Source of the DNA: Glebionis coronaria
Taxonomy: Eukaryota > Streptophyta > Magnoliopsida > Asterales > Asteraceae
Length of the DNA stretch: 64,000 bases
Reading direction: 5' to 3'
Assembly (NCBI GenBank): GCA_025667525.1
Contig: CM046881.1
Location: forward strand, 494,161,627-494,225,626
Part shown: piece by piece, positions 24,429-34,995 of the stretch
Numbering within the stretch: the first letter of the stretch is position 1
How the letters are laid out: every line of letters begins with the position of its first letter
Position numbers and translations under genes: made by a program
Notes under the pieces: generated by a model
Told to the model about the DNA's origin: nothing
Database searches by the model: none
Seen by the model: the letters and a program-made list of their open reading frames with translations, nothing else

Positions 24429-25939
24429 ACCATTGCCATGCCCTCATGCAATGCTTAGTGATAAAGCAAATTTTTACTTTTCTCATAATCAATCAACCTT
24501 GGCCTTATTAAAATACTACTAAACAAAAATTAAAGTACTAAGAGAAATTAAAGCTTTAAAGTAAACAAAAGGATGGAAATAACTTGCAAAGAGATCAAGG
24601 ACTTACATTAGGGCTTCGGTGCTGCGAAGATTTATCACCCTCAAGTTTCACGTTCCCCAAACTAAGCTTAAAAACGAGATCATTGTTATTATAAGTTAGC
24701 AATTCAAACACTTACACACATGGCTTAATTAAATGCTTAAACTCCCTTATTCCTAGGTGTATCTCTTATATTTTATCTTTGTCTTAGAATGATCATGAAG
24801 ATGCATTTTTGGACTTATTTCGATAGTTATTTAGGCTGAAAGCAAAGTAGGACGATTTGATCAATAGTTAGCTAAAGGACAAAATCTCTTAAAACTGCTT
24901 CTCGGGATATCAAAAAGTTCATATCTTGGCATAACTCGGTTCACGATTTGAGACCTTTCTCGGGCCGATATTTGGCATGTACTTCATACTTCATATCTTG
25001 AGAGACGTTCTTGAGATAATGGTATTCTCATCGTTAATAGAGTTTCTTCACTTGGAGACTTTTGAGGGGTACTCCAACTTTGTTGACCACGACTTCATGA
25101 TTATTCTTCAATCTCTAATTGGGATTTTGAGATACAACGATCCGCCTCCTTTTCGGACTTGGATCTATTTATCCTCATACCTTGTTAGGGTCTTTTCGGA
25201 TAGACTTCTCCATGATCTTTATGGGAGTTGATTGCTTTTCGTCGTGAGTCTTGATCCTTCATATTGATTTTGGGAATAATGCTTTTCACATCACTTTGGA
25301 TCTTCAGCAATAAAATTGAATCCTCATGCCTTGTTAGGGCCTTTTCGGACTCGCCAATCTTCGCGCCCCGCTTCATAAGTTATGCCTTGGCTATGAACTC
25401 TTATCATTACCGAGCAACTTTTAAACGATCTTGGGCTAGAAGCTAAGTAACATTTCAAATCGTACGACCTTACTTATTGCAGATAAATTATTAGCAAGTG
25501 ATGGGAGAATAGGCAGATAATTACACCAAGTGAGCTTGCGCAAGAATACCAACTTATAATTGACTCTATCATTTCTCGTTCTCCACAATTTAAAATCTCA
25601 AGTAATGAGACTCATGGATACTTAGCCTAATAAACCAATTAAGGTCTACATGGTTAAGGATACTAGCTAGAATAAACTTGGATAAGTCTATTCGGGTTGA
25701 GTCAAAATAATCGCAACGGGCCTAATATGTCAAAGACTTCTAAACTAGCTACACCACTTTATTAATATTTTTGACTTTATTGCGGGATATATACATATGA
25801 AAGAAACGATAAAAATTCAAAAATTACGACTAAATGGCCAAAGTTAATAAAAAATTTGAAAAATGCTGAAAAAGATGATTTTTTGGTTAAATGAAGGCAT
25901 TTTCATGGAAAAGTCCACTTAAAACTTCGATAGAAGTCT

Positions 25940-26227
25940 CCCCTACACTTAAGATAAACATTGTCCTCAATGTTTAAGCATGTGGGAAAAGTCTCCCCTA
26001 CACTTATGACATTGTGCACGTTGGTTAACTCAAGTTAAGGAAGAGACGACTAAAGTGATCAATTTCAAATGTGAGTATGAAGAAAATTGATTCACGATAG
26101 TTGAGAGATAGAACCGGATTTCGGATAACACGAAAGCACGGTTCTTCAAAGATTCCAAGAGTGCATTCATCCCTGTAATCACATCACCACACAAAAACAA
26201 ACACCTATAGAGGCCCCCCTACACTTA
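25940..26227 (-). repeat. Three internal copies of the polypurine-tract sequence
   Basis: TAAGTGTAGGGG (minus) at 25940-25951, 25995-26006 and 26216-26227, between the pol stop and the real tract. The first two are preceded by the same 'gtct'. Confidence 0.88.
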
Positions 26228-26320
26228 GGAGGTTAAAACATAAAAGGATAGATACTCGGGTTGCCTCCCGAGGAGCGCTTGTTTTTGATAACCGAGTCAC
26301 GAGCCTGACTCGACCCAAAA

Positions 26321-27667
26321 TTAGTTCATGGGGAACTTGGTGAGGGATGGAATCATCTCCTGAGAGATGTCCTCACCAATGTACAACTTCACTCGTTGGC
26401 CATTCACCTTAAAATTTGGTCCATTAGGTTGAGCGAGCTCGAGAGTACCATATGGAAAATTTTGGGCAATGGTGAATGGGCCGGACCAACGAGATTTTAG
26501 CTTGCCAGAGAAGATTTTCAACCGAGAGTTAAAGAGTAAAACTTTATCTCCAACTTGGAACTCTCGGTTTTTAATCTTGGAGTCGTGAATGAGCTTAGTC
26601 TTCTCCTTATAGATCAAAGAATTTTCATAAGCCTCATTACGGAGTTCATTCAGCTTATTGAGTTGGATCTTGCGTAGGTCACCGGCTTTGTTGATATCAA
26701 AATAATCCCACTTCAAGGCCCAGTAAGCCTTGTTCTCCAACTCAATAGGGAGGTGGCATGCTTTCCCGTACACGAGAGGATATGGTGTACAACCAATCGG
26801 AGTCTTGTATGCGGTACGAAAAGCCCACAAAGCATCATCAAGTTTATCAGCCCATGAGGCACGATGCTCTCCCACGGTTCTTTCGAGAATTCGCTTTAAT
26901 CCTCGGTTGGATATTTCAGCCTGGCCATTAGTTTGTGGGTGGTAAGCGGTGGAAAGACGATGATTTACACCATACTTAGCCATGACTCTAGCAAATTGGT
27001 CATTGTAAAAATGAGTCCCGCGATCACTAATAATGGCACGAGGCACACCGAATCTAGCGAATAGCGATTTCAAAAAGTTACAAACCACCCTTGCGTCATT
27101 AGTGGGTAAAGCTTTGGCTTCAACCCATTTGGAGACGTAGTCAACGGCTACAAGGATGTATTTGTTTCCTTTAGAGGAAGTGAATGGCCCCATAAAGTCG
27201 ATACCCCAAACATCAAAGATTTCACATTCTTGAATGAAATTCTGAGGCATCTCGTCTTTATGTGTGATCTTGCCTTGTTTTTGGCAAGCATTACAATGTT
27301 TAACCATCTCGTGAGTGTCACGATAGATGGTGGGCCATTAAAATCCCGATTCAAACACTTTTTTGGCGGTGTAGTTGGGACCAAAGTGACCACCGGTGGG
27401 TCCTTTGTGGCAAGCGTCAAGGATTTCTAAAGCTGCCGGTCCATCAACACATCGGCGAATAATCAAGTCAGCACATTGCTTGAATAGATACGGGTCATCC
27501 CAAAAGTAAGTCTTAATGTCTTTGAAGAACTTCTTATTTTGCTGGGATGTTAACCCGTCAACGAGAATTCCACCCGCCAAGTAGTTTGCAATGTCCGTAA
27601 ACCACGGGGTTTCATCAGCAGTCGAGTTGATAGACATTAAGGTCTCCAGGGGAAAAGAATCATTGAT
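26321..27667 (-). pseudogene. Athila-like integrase
   Basis: Minus-strand frame shared with the rest of gag-pol. It contains [15 protein letters not shown], the HHCC zinc region ([10 protein letters not shown] ... [10 protein letters not shown]), then [15 protein letters not shown] and AEISNRG, which supply the catalytic D, D and E. RWSGPFTI is the GPF-type C-terminal motif. Stops at 27668-27670 (TAA, after HPNK) and 27338-27340 (TAA, between GF and WPT, where family members have an aromatic residue). The 328 codons from 27307 to the natural stop at 26321 are otherwise open. It catalyses cDNA insertion in intact relatives; here it is cut off from the polyprotein start. Confidence 0.9.
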
Positions 27668-29941
27668 TTATTTGTTCGGATGATCCCCTTGGTAAGGATC
27701 CTCAAGTCTACTGAGATGATCCGCGGCTAGGTTTTCAGCTCCTTTTTTATCGCGAATTTCGATTTTAAATTCTTGGAGTAGCAAAACCCAGCGAAGAAGT
27801 CTTGGTTTGGAATCTTGCTTAGTCAACAAGTACTTCAACGCGGAATGATCGGTGTAAACGATTGTGGTGGAAAGGACAAGATAGGGGCGGAACTTTTCAA
27901 AGGCATAAACAACAGCTAAAAGCTCTTTTTCGGTTGTCGTGTAATGCAATTGAGCCCCAGTCATTGTCTTGCTAGCGTAATGGATTGGTTGGAAGTGTTT
28001 GTTCACTCTTTGGCCCAAAACCGCTCTAATAGCAAAGTCACTAGCATCGCACATCAACCCGAAAGGCAGCTCCCAATTAGGGGTAACCAAGACGGGTGCC
28101 TTAGTTAGCTTATCCTTAAGCGAGTTGAAGGCTTCGATACACTCTTTGGAAAAGATAAAAGGAGTATCTTTTTCCAAGAGGTGGGTCATCGGGCGAGCGA
28201 TTTTAGAAAAATCTTTGATGAATCGACGGTAGAAGCCCGCATGACCAAGGAAACTTCTCACACCCTTCACTGTTGAAGGTGGAGGCAACTTAGCGATAAC
28301 ATCAACTTTAGCACGGTCTACTTCAAGACCGGCTTTGGAGATCTTGTGTCCAAGCACGATGCCCTCTTTTACCATGAAATGGCATTTTTCCCAATTAAGA
28401 ACAAGGCGAGTGTCTTCACACCGCTTAAGCATACGTTCTAAATTGGCAAGGCAAGCAGAGAAAGAATCGCCATAAACCGAGAAATCATCCATGAATACTT
28501 CCATAGTGTCTTCCACCGTGTCATGGAAGATAGCCATCATACACCTTTGGAATGTCCCAGGAGCATTACATAAACCAAAAGGCATGCGTTTGTAAGAAAA
28601 TGTTCCATAGGGGCAAATGAATGTGGTCTTTTCTTGGTCCTTAGGATCGATGGGAATTTGAAAATACCTGGAGAAACCGTCTAAGAAGCAGTAATAGTCA
28701 TTACCAGCTAGACGCTCGAGCATTTGATCCATGAAGGGAAGAGGAAAGTGGTCTTTTCTCGTGGCATCATTGAGCTTGCGATAATCAATACAAACTCTCC
28801 ACCCAGTAACGAGACGAGTGGGAATCAACTCGTTGTGTTCATTGGAAACAACGGTTATTCCGCCCTTCTTGGGCACACAATGGACGGGACTTACCCACGG
28901 CGAATCCAAAATAGGGTAAATCAAGTCGGCATCAAGAAGTTTGATAACCTCTTGTTTGATGACGTCATGAATTTTAGGATTAACCCTTCTTTGGCTCTGG
29001 ATTGCGGGTTTAAAGTCATCTTCCATGAGAATCTTGTGAGTACAAAAGTTCGGATCAATTCCGCGGATATCGGAAATTTTCCAAGCAATTGCCTTCTTAT
29101 GATCTTTAAGCACGGCGATGAGGCGAGATTTTTCTTCTTCTTTTAAGTCCTTAGCAATGATGACGGGTGACTTCTTCTCTTCTTCAAGGAACACGTACTC
29201 GAGATGGGGCGGCAACTCCTTAAGTTCTTCATCCGGAGGATTTTCGATGGGAGGCGTTTTCAAAGTCGGAGCATCGATAGCAATAACCGTGGGAGATGGT
29301 GGAGAAAGATTGTCTTCTTTGAGAAGGTTTTCAAAGAAACGCATGTCTGCATCCCAATCGGTGGGAGAATCGTCATTTGCTAAGTTCACATCTCCCATGG
29401 TGGCTTCAAGATCTTTCCAAAAGAAATCACTTTCTCCAAATAGAGACAGTGATGAATCAATAGAGGAAACGGTCTCAACATTGGGAAGAGAGGTAGGAAT
29501 ATTGTTACAAGCATCAATAAAGTGTTCTTCACAAGCCTCATCCAGAACGTCAATACAATTAACACTCTCGTATAAATAAGATTGTTTAGACAACTTTCCC
29601 ATGTTGAAAATGATTTTATCGTCGCCCACTCTCATGATAAGCTCACCGGCTTCAACATCGATGAGAGTGTGACCGATCCTCAAGAATGGACGACCAACGA
29701 TCAATGGCACACGAGGGTCCATGTCATAGTCAACGACAACGAAATCGGCAGGAAACGTGAATTTGTCGACTCCTACAAAGACGTCTTCGGCTATCCCCAC
29801 TGGATAAGCAACTGTACGGTTAGCTAATTCCAAAGTCATTTTGGTAGGGACTAGCTCGGGGAGAGATAATTGCTTCCAAACACTTAGAGGCATTAGATTA
29901 ATACTGGCACCTAGATCGGCTAGGGCCATGCAATTCTCTAC
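27668..29941 (-). pseudogene. Athila-like protease, reverse transcriptase and RNase H (750-codon open stretch)
   Basis: A long uninterrupted frame. Protease: ADLGASINLMPLSVWKQL near the start, with GRPFLRIG downstream. RT: SPWVSPVHCVPKKGG, WRVCIDYRKLN, FLDGFSRYFQIPI (motif A Asp present), MPFGLCNAPGTFQRCM and FMDDFSVYG (catalytic DD present). RNase H: LMCDASDF, TEKELLAVV, TDHSALKYLL and AADHLSR. All active-site acidic residues are present, so the enzyme domains look chemically intact. Stops on both sides (29942-29944 TGA, 27668-27670 TAA) detach it from Gag and integrase. A Gly in the usual 'DASDYAVGAVL' is Arg here (AIRAVLGQR). Confidence 0.92.
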
Positions 29942-31987
29942 TCACGGGAAGGTACAAGGGATTAAGAAACGACCCGGATCACCAAGCTTGGTTGGCAATT
30001 TCCTTAAGAGCACTGTAGAGCAATTCTCATTAAGTTGGGTGTTAGCAATATCAAGAAGCTTCTCCTTGTCGCTAAGAAGATCTTTGAACATTTTCGCATA
30101 CTTGGGCATGTGAGCGAGAGCCTCAGCGAAGGAGATGTTAAAATTCAATTGTTTGAACATTTTAAGAAAGTTCGAAACCTGAATATCATCCTTGCTTTTG
30201 AGCTTCTCTTTCCTCAACCTAGATGGATAAGGTATATTGGAAGAAGAGGAAGGCTTTGGGAGAATAGGATCACTCACATCCGTGGGTGGAGGAGGGGTAG
30301 AAGTAAGAGGTGGAGAAATTGGGGAAGGAGAAGGATGAGGAATAGGAGCAGGTGACTCGTTCTCCTTAGTCACAATCATCGGTGGAGGTATAGGAAGCTC
30401 GGGTTCCTTAGTACCTTTGCCACTGCGAGTGGTGATTGCTTTTATCTTCCCTCTTGGATTCGTAACGGTGTTACTCGGAAGAGTACCCGAAGAAGAGGGT
30501 TGATTACCCTGGAAGAAACTAGCCATCATGTTTTTTAAGTCATTCGTTTGACTATCCAAAGTGTTTCTCATATCAGCTCTCAGATCGTTCTCTTTTTTCA
30601 CCAGGTCTGCTTTCAAGTTGAGCACTTTCCGCTGAAGATTTCCCACGATCACATCGTTAGTCCTCATGTAGGTTTCCACTTCTTGGTGTTAAGCGGTGGG
30701 TTGGTTGGGAGGAGCATTGTATGCGGGTGGTTGATAAGCAGGTTGCTGGTAAACTTGGTTGTTTCTTTGAGGTGGATGTTGTTGTTTGTGAGGTGGTATG
30801 TATGGTCCACGAGATTGTTGTTGTTGTTGAGGAGGGCGGTTGAGGTTTTGTTGTTGGTTTGGATTGTTAGGGGTAAAACCGGGTGGTGAGAGATAGTTGT
30901 TCGAACGGTAGCTAAGCAGGTTGCGGTCACCTTGAGGACGAGCTTGATAAGCGGGTTGAGGATAGGTACCGTATGCAGCATTCACATTCTCAGAAGGGTA
31001 GTCTTGGGTGGCGGTACAAGTGGTGTAAGAGTGAGGACCCCCGCATATTTCACATGGTTGGCTAACAGCATTGACTTGAGCGTTTTTAGCATTGATGCTG
31101 TTGGTGTTGCTGGCGGTTTGGGTAGCAAGCGATTCAAGAAGCGCAGTGATTTTGTCAAGTCACTTATCGCTGTCACTATTACTAGCACTAGCGACATTGG
31201 TCCGAACACTCTTGGTTAGCACACGAGACTTATTCTCAATGACATCCCAAGCAGCATTGGAAGTCTTAGCCAAAAGATTACCCCCCGAGGCACTGTTTAG
31301 TGAATCTTGGTCATTCATGCTTAAACCGTTATAAAAAGTGTTAATTTGGTGCACTTTGGTAAAACCATGTTGTGGGCATTTTCTTAAAAGATCTTTGAAA
31401 CGGTCCCAAGATTCACTAAAAGACTCATCGTACTTTTGTTCAAAATTAATGATTTCATTCCGCAAAGCGGTAGTACGAGAGGGTGGGAAAAAGTAGTTGA
31501 TAAACTTGGTCTCCAAATCCGTCCACGTAAGAATACTCTGTGGTGGTTCCTTAGCAAGTCAATGCCGGGCTTGTCCCTCTAAAGAAAAGGGAAAAAGTTG
31601 TAAACGAATTACCTCTTGTGGAACACCATTGAATTTGACCGTATTCGTGAGTTGTAGAAATCTCTTGATGTGGTCATGTGGATCATCAATGGTACGCCCC
31701 AAGAATGGTTGAGCAGAGACCATCTGGATAAAGTCGGATTTGAGCTCAAAGTTGTTGGCTGCAAACGCGGGTATGACAATTGGATCATTGTTGCCATCTA
31801 CATGTGCTTGCAGAAGTTCAATCATCGGGCGATTATCCGGTAGAGGCTCATTGTTGTTAAGAGGAGGATTGTTATTATTGTTGTTATTATTGTTGAGAGG
31901 TGGGTTATTGTTGTTGTTTTGTACACCGGCCATGTCTAAGTCTTCGAGAGGCTCGGGCTCTTGATAAGACGTTGATCGTGTACGCAT
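29942..31987 (-). pseudogene. Athila-like gag (nucleocapsid precursor), four premature stops
   Basis: Starts at the ATG at 31987 (MRTRSTSYQEPEPLED), followed by an Asn/Pro-rich stretch encoded by gtt/att-type repeats. The capsid-like domain shows FELKSDFIQMV, DPHDHIKRFL, RLQLFPFSLEGQAR and FFPPSRTTALRNEI, and then FYNGLS and SASGGNLL. A short Athila-type knuckle CEICGGPHSYTTC lies near 31050. A Gln/Pro-rich linker leads to a coiled-coil-like segment (30590-30680). Stops: 31559-31561 (TGA where family members have Trp), 31160-31162 (TGA), 30689-30691 (TAA), 29942-29944 (TGA). The frame never shifts. Confidence 0.9.
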
Positions 31988-32157
31988 GCACCTGCAAAAG
32001 AACTAACAAGGCAAAAACAAAGCAAAAATATTTTTGGTTTTTATGTTTTTCTAATTTTTAGGATTTTTGAAAATTTTATATGAAAAAGTAACGTTCACGG
32101 TGAACGGATCCCAAAATCCAAGTTCTCACAAAAAACTATTGATCTTAATGAGAAGAG

Positions 32158-32172
32158 CCGGCAGCGGCGCCA
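32158..32172 (-). other. Primer-binding site (tRNA-Asp type) of the Athila-like element
   Basis: Minus strand TGGCGCCGCTGCCGG, two bases inside the 5' LTR. It differs at one position from the usual plant Asp site TGGCGCCGTTGCCGG. The gag leader between it and 31987 is 170 bp. Confidence 0.9.
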
Positions 32173-32174
32173 TT

Positions 32175-33180
32175 TGATACAAGTCATTTGCTATGGTTCG
32201 GATTTAAGTTCTCTCGGAATCTCCTCGAATTGATCACGGCTCTAAGTGAAATGATTTGTTCTTGGTTAATAAGAAAGAGTTGGTTTGTTTATCTATTCTG
32301 AACTAATGACATATAAGTAAGTGACGTTGAGTAAAATTAAAGCTTTTAAAAGATTAAACTAGATTGACAAGTTAAAACTGAATGCTTGAAAACGTAAAGA
32401 AAAGATTAGACGAATACTTTGAAAACTTAATTGAACTAACACTTAAAAACTTTGCTAAAACTTTAAAACTTAAAAACTTAAGCTATCGGAATATAATTAA
32501 AACTGGTTCATCGGAATCGAGTCCCAGATCGGAATGTGCCATCGGAATAATTGTCAAAACAATCCATCGGAATAATTAAAAGGCAAGCTGTCGGAATGAT
32601 GTCTATCGAAATACAGTTCTATCGGAATGTTCTAGATAGGAAAGAGTGATCGGAATATCGTAAACACTTCTGTCGCAATGACTTACTATCGGAATGTGGT
32701 AAATAAAAATTGGCCAGATTTTCGACTTAAAAAGGACCTTAGTCCCGTCGGAATGTGCGATCGCAATAAGCGATCGCAATCCAGATCGGAATAAGGGGTA
32801 AAGACCACCCGATCGCAAAGTAAAACCCTTAAGGGTCGGTGAATAATTCCAACTCGTCTTATGATCTTTTGTTTAATAGACTCGAGTTCTTCGACATATA
32901 TGAATCTTCCATCTTTGGATCTATTCTTCGATAAATCTTCAAATAGGCACAATGACTTCAAATCTTTTGCATCTCTTGGACAATAGACTTCGTCTTGAGT
33001 TTTTTCTTCGATAAAACCCGTACAATCCCATGTTTTCTTCAATATTCATCCGGTTGACTCTGAAAGCACAATAAACACAAAAACCACGCATAATTCCAAA
33101 CAAATGATATTAAATACGTGTTTTGGTCTTGTTTTAGCCAGAAATAAGTGGTAAAAGGATGGGTGTTTTCACGCCTATCA
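32175..33180 (-). repeat. 5' LTR of the Athila-like element (1006 bp, internally deleted)
   Basis: Same TG...CA termini as the 3' LTR, but the sequence passes from 'aaccctt aagggt' (mate 23316) to 'cggtgaataattcc' (mate 24069). 1758 minus 752 gives exactly 1006, so there is no other net indel. Two bases of microhomology (gt) occur at the junction, as in end-joining deletions. Confidence 0.95.
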
Positions 33181-33185
33181 ATGAG
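33181..33185. repeat. Target-site duplication ATGAG, right of the Athila-like element
   Basis: Identical to 22651-22655. Beyond it the gag of element E continues. Confidence 0.95.
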
Positions 33186-33221
33186 TAAATCCTCCAACAG
33201 GTGCTCTGGCTGGCTGGGAAC

Positions 33222-33294
33222 CTGATAAAACGTTTTACATAAGACATGATAATAGGGTACAAAGGAAAATGCGGATAATCGTATGATTGAATAC
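33222..33294 (-). other. Candidate gag intron 3 (73 bp)
   Basis: Minus strand G|GTATTCAATC ... TTTTATCAG|GTTCCC. AT-rich and phase-preserving (ACT G / GT TCC). I could not establish whether it is present in A-D or B-C. Confidence 0.5.
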
Positions 33295-33374
33295 CAGTGA
33301 TAGCTGGACGGCTAGGCTGTGAACCTCTCTGGTTCTGGTCCCTAGCGTTTCCATGGTTCCTGGTAGAAGTTTTG

Positions 33375-33435
33375 CTAAAGTGTCAGAATATGAGTTATAA
33401 CATGAAATCATAAGAAAATTCGTAAGTATTAGGAC
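33375..33435 (-). other. Candidate gag intron 2 (61 bp)
   Basis: Minus strand AG|GTCCTAATAC ... CACTTTAG|CAAAAC. AT-rich and frame-restoring. The donor is weak and 61 nt is near the lower limit for plant introns. In B-C only about 24 nt separate the flanking coding homologies, so it is absent or deleted there. Confidence 0.4.
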
Positions 33436-33585
33436 CTGCTGCTGTTGGAGTGTCCAGCGTTGTTACAGTAATTATCATTACCGCCACGCCTATCCGTAGC
33501 AGAACGGTCGTTAGTCTGACCGTTTCCCTTGGGCTGATGAGGTTGCTGCTGAGTAGCCGGCTGAGACCGGTCCCCAGTTTTCTGC

Positions 33586-33668
33586 CTGGAAGATACATTT
33601 AAAGAGATGAATAATTGACATATATGGAAAGAATACGGATAGATCACCGCTTGAATACGAATGTTTAC
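33586..33668 (-). other. Candidate gag intron 1 (83 bp)
   Basis: Minus strand AG|GTAAACATTC ... TGTATCTTCCAG|GCAGAA. Good donor, pyrimidine-rich AT-rich acceptor, frame restored as DKR-QKTGDRSQ. B-C and A-D keep a segment of similar length here ending TCATTTCAG before the matching coding sequence. The donor is lost in them. Confidence 0.6.
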
Positions 33669-34396
33669 CTCTTGTCGGGTCTCTCAGCTTCCCCGAACTC
33701 ATCTCTCTCCTGCAGCATCTCCAGCTTACGTGTTGCATCGGCCACTTGTGCTACAGTGTTGAACGTAGCACACACCAGATTGTTTGCGACCGATGTGCGA
33801 AGAGCCCAGCTAAAGTGGTGTGCCTGCTCTTCAGGAGTACCTGCTGTCGCGCCAAGGAAACCAGCTAAGCGAAGAAAGCTCTGCATAAACTCGTTGCTAT
33901 TCTCCCCAGCTCTTTATTGGATCCCATGGTACTCTCTCTTGAGCTTGTCTTGCTCAGCCTTGGGAAAGAACTGCTCCATTACCTTGTCCTTGAACTAAGC
34001 CCAAGTCAATCCAGCAACCCACTCGTCACCACCCTCAGACTGCATCAACGCTAACCACCAATTTAGCAATTCGCCTTCGAACCGATAGCATGCCAACCTT
34101 GCCTTGTATGCGGGGTCACAACCCATAGCATTGAAAATCTTCTCGATGTGAGCCAACCAGCTTTCAGCATCACTGGGGCTATCTGTCTTCTCAAAAGATC
34201 GAGGACGGAGCTTGTTGAACCTCTCCAGCCATACTGCTAATGTCATTGGAGGAGGAGGAGGAGGTGCCTGATTATGTTGCTGATTGTTGGCAGCTTGAAC
34301 CTCAGCCCTGATGTCGTTCCTCAGTTGAGGAAGCAAAGCTTGCATTGCAGCTTGGATTGCAGCATAGAGCTGTTCCTGTTCGCATGTGAGAACCAT

Positions 34397-34681
34397 CTGA
34401 CAGTAAAACATAAAACATATGATTAAACAGATCAAAACATAAAATATATATACATGAAAAAAATTTATACCAAAATTTCAAGAGAAAAATTTTATGCAAG
34501 AAAATTTTGTGTATGAATGCAAGATACAGTTTTATGAAAACTTTTATATGCTCGAGAGTGAACGCCTATGGTCAGTTCACCCAAAATAAAAGACATGGCA
34601 CGGGGACGCCTATGGTTCGGTCCCAAATTTAAAAGTTTCGATAAAACACATGCGACTAAATAGGGCCAGTCCTGTACCAAC
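34397..34681 (-). other. Element E 5' leader, gag-proximal part
   Basis: Non-coding. It carries the duplicated hairpin block (34553-34625) and an AT-rich stretch ending TTTTACTGTCAG right before the gag ATG, which resembles a splice acceptor. The leader continues at 38655 beyond the non-autonomous insertion. Confidence 0.7.
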
Positions 34682-34686
34682 CATTA
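34682..34686. repeat. Target-site duplication CATTA (left)
   Basis: Identical to 38650-38654. Excising 34687-38654 restores 'accaaccattacttagtcataa', the uninterrupted leader seen at about 16050 in A-D. Confidence 0.95.
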
Positions 34687-34980
34687 TGTTGGAAATTCAC
34701 TTTATGTGACGACATTTAAGAATTCCCATTAGTTATCATAGTCACACACGTTTAGACTAGACTAGGTTCATGTATAGTTTAGTGTATCGTGTGTGACTAT
34801 ATATACCCCTCCTTAGCTTCCAAGGAAGGGGGGTTGCTTGTATTTTCATTTGTATTTTCATTTCCTTTCAATACATTTTCTTAATCTTTCACATACAACC
34901 TCTCTTCTCTCTCTCTCAACAATGGCTTCCACCATCTATCACCCTACTAGACCACCGGATTAGCTTTTAGCAAATCCTCA
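34687..34980 (+). repeat. 5' LTR of the non-autonomous element
   Basis: TGTTGGAAATTC ... AAATCCTCA. It contains an inverted repeat, a TATA box at 34798-34803 and a CT-rich tract near its 3' end. Confidence 0.95.
34738..34803 (+). promoter_or_regulatory. 13-bp inverted repeat abutting the TATA box
   Basis: ATAGTCACACACG (34738-34750) and CGTGTGTGACTAT (34788-34800) are perfect inverted arms around a 37-nt loop. The TATATA box (34798-34803) overlaps the second arm. The 3' LTR keeps the arrangement (TATATA at 38470-38475). Confidence 0.75.
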
Positions 34981-34982
34981 AT

Positions 34983-34995
34983 TGGCATCAGAGCC
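34983..34995 (+). other. Primer-binding site of the non-autonomous element
   Basis: TGGCATCAGAGCC, one base off the usual iMet site TGGTATCAGAGCC, two bases after the 5' LTR. Confidence 0.88.

Larger units (their letters stand above)
24414..26320 (-). other. 3' non-coding region of the Athila-like element
   Basis: 1.9 kb between the integrase stop and the 3' LTR. No ORF of recognisable family, and no env-like protein with signal peptide or membrane segment. It contains four copies of the purine tract TAAGTGTAGGGG (minus strand) and a diverged 150-bp-spaced repeat ('ccttgttagggtcttttcgga' near 25180 and 25330). Confidence 0.8.
22656..33180 (-). mobile_element. Athila-like Ty3/gypsy element, structurally complete (10.5 kb)
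   Basis: Perfect 5-bp duplication ATGAG, TG...CA termini, an Asp-tRNA-type primer site, one gag-pol frame from 31987 to 26321, a long 3' non-coding region and a polypurine tract. The two LTRs differ by exactly one 752-bp deletion in the 5' LTR. Athila affinity is inferred from the DLGASINLMP protease, the FMDDFSVYG and GLCNAPGTFQRCM motifs in RT, the CEICGGPHSYTTC Gag knuckle and the tRNA-Asp primer. No env-like ORF was seen. Six premature stops make it non-autonomous. Confidence 0.93.
33186..34396 (-). pseudogene. Element E gag, with three GT-AG segments resembling introns
   Basis: Start ATG at 34394-34396 (MVLTCEQEQLYAAI). The capsid domain reads WLERFNKLRP, PSDAESWLAHIEKIF, YRFEGELLNWW, and then RLAGFLGATAGTPEEQA and VADATRKLEMLQ. 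In-frame stops at 33995-33997 and 33914-33916. After DKR at 33669 the reading frame continues only if 33586-33668 is skipped (QKTGDRSQPATQ), again if 33375-33435 is skipped (KTSTRNHGN), and again if 33222-33294 is skipped (GSQPARAPVGG). The last exon runs through the Athila insertion site into the zinc knuckle at 22549-22590. Family members have one continuous gag, so the splits are unusual. Confidence 0.75.

Noticed and set aside
24977..25446. Env-like ORF of an Athila element
   Set aside because: The ORFs of 60-84 codons here have no signal peptide, membrane segment or family motif, and run on both strands.
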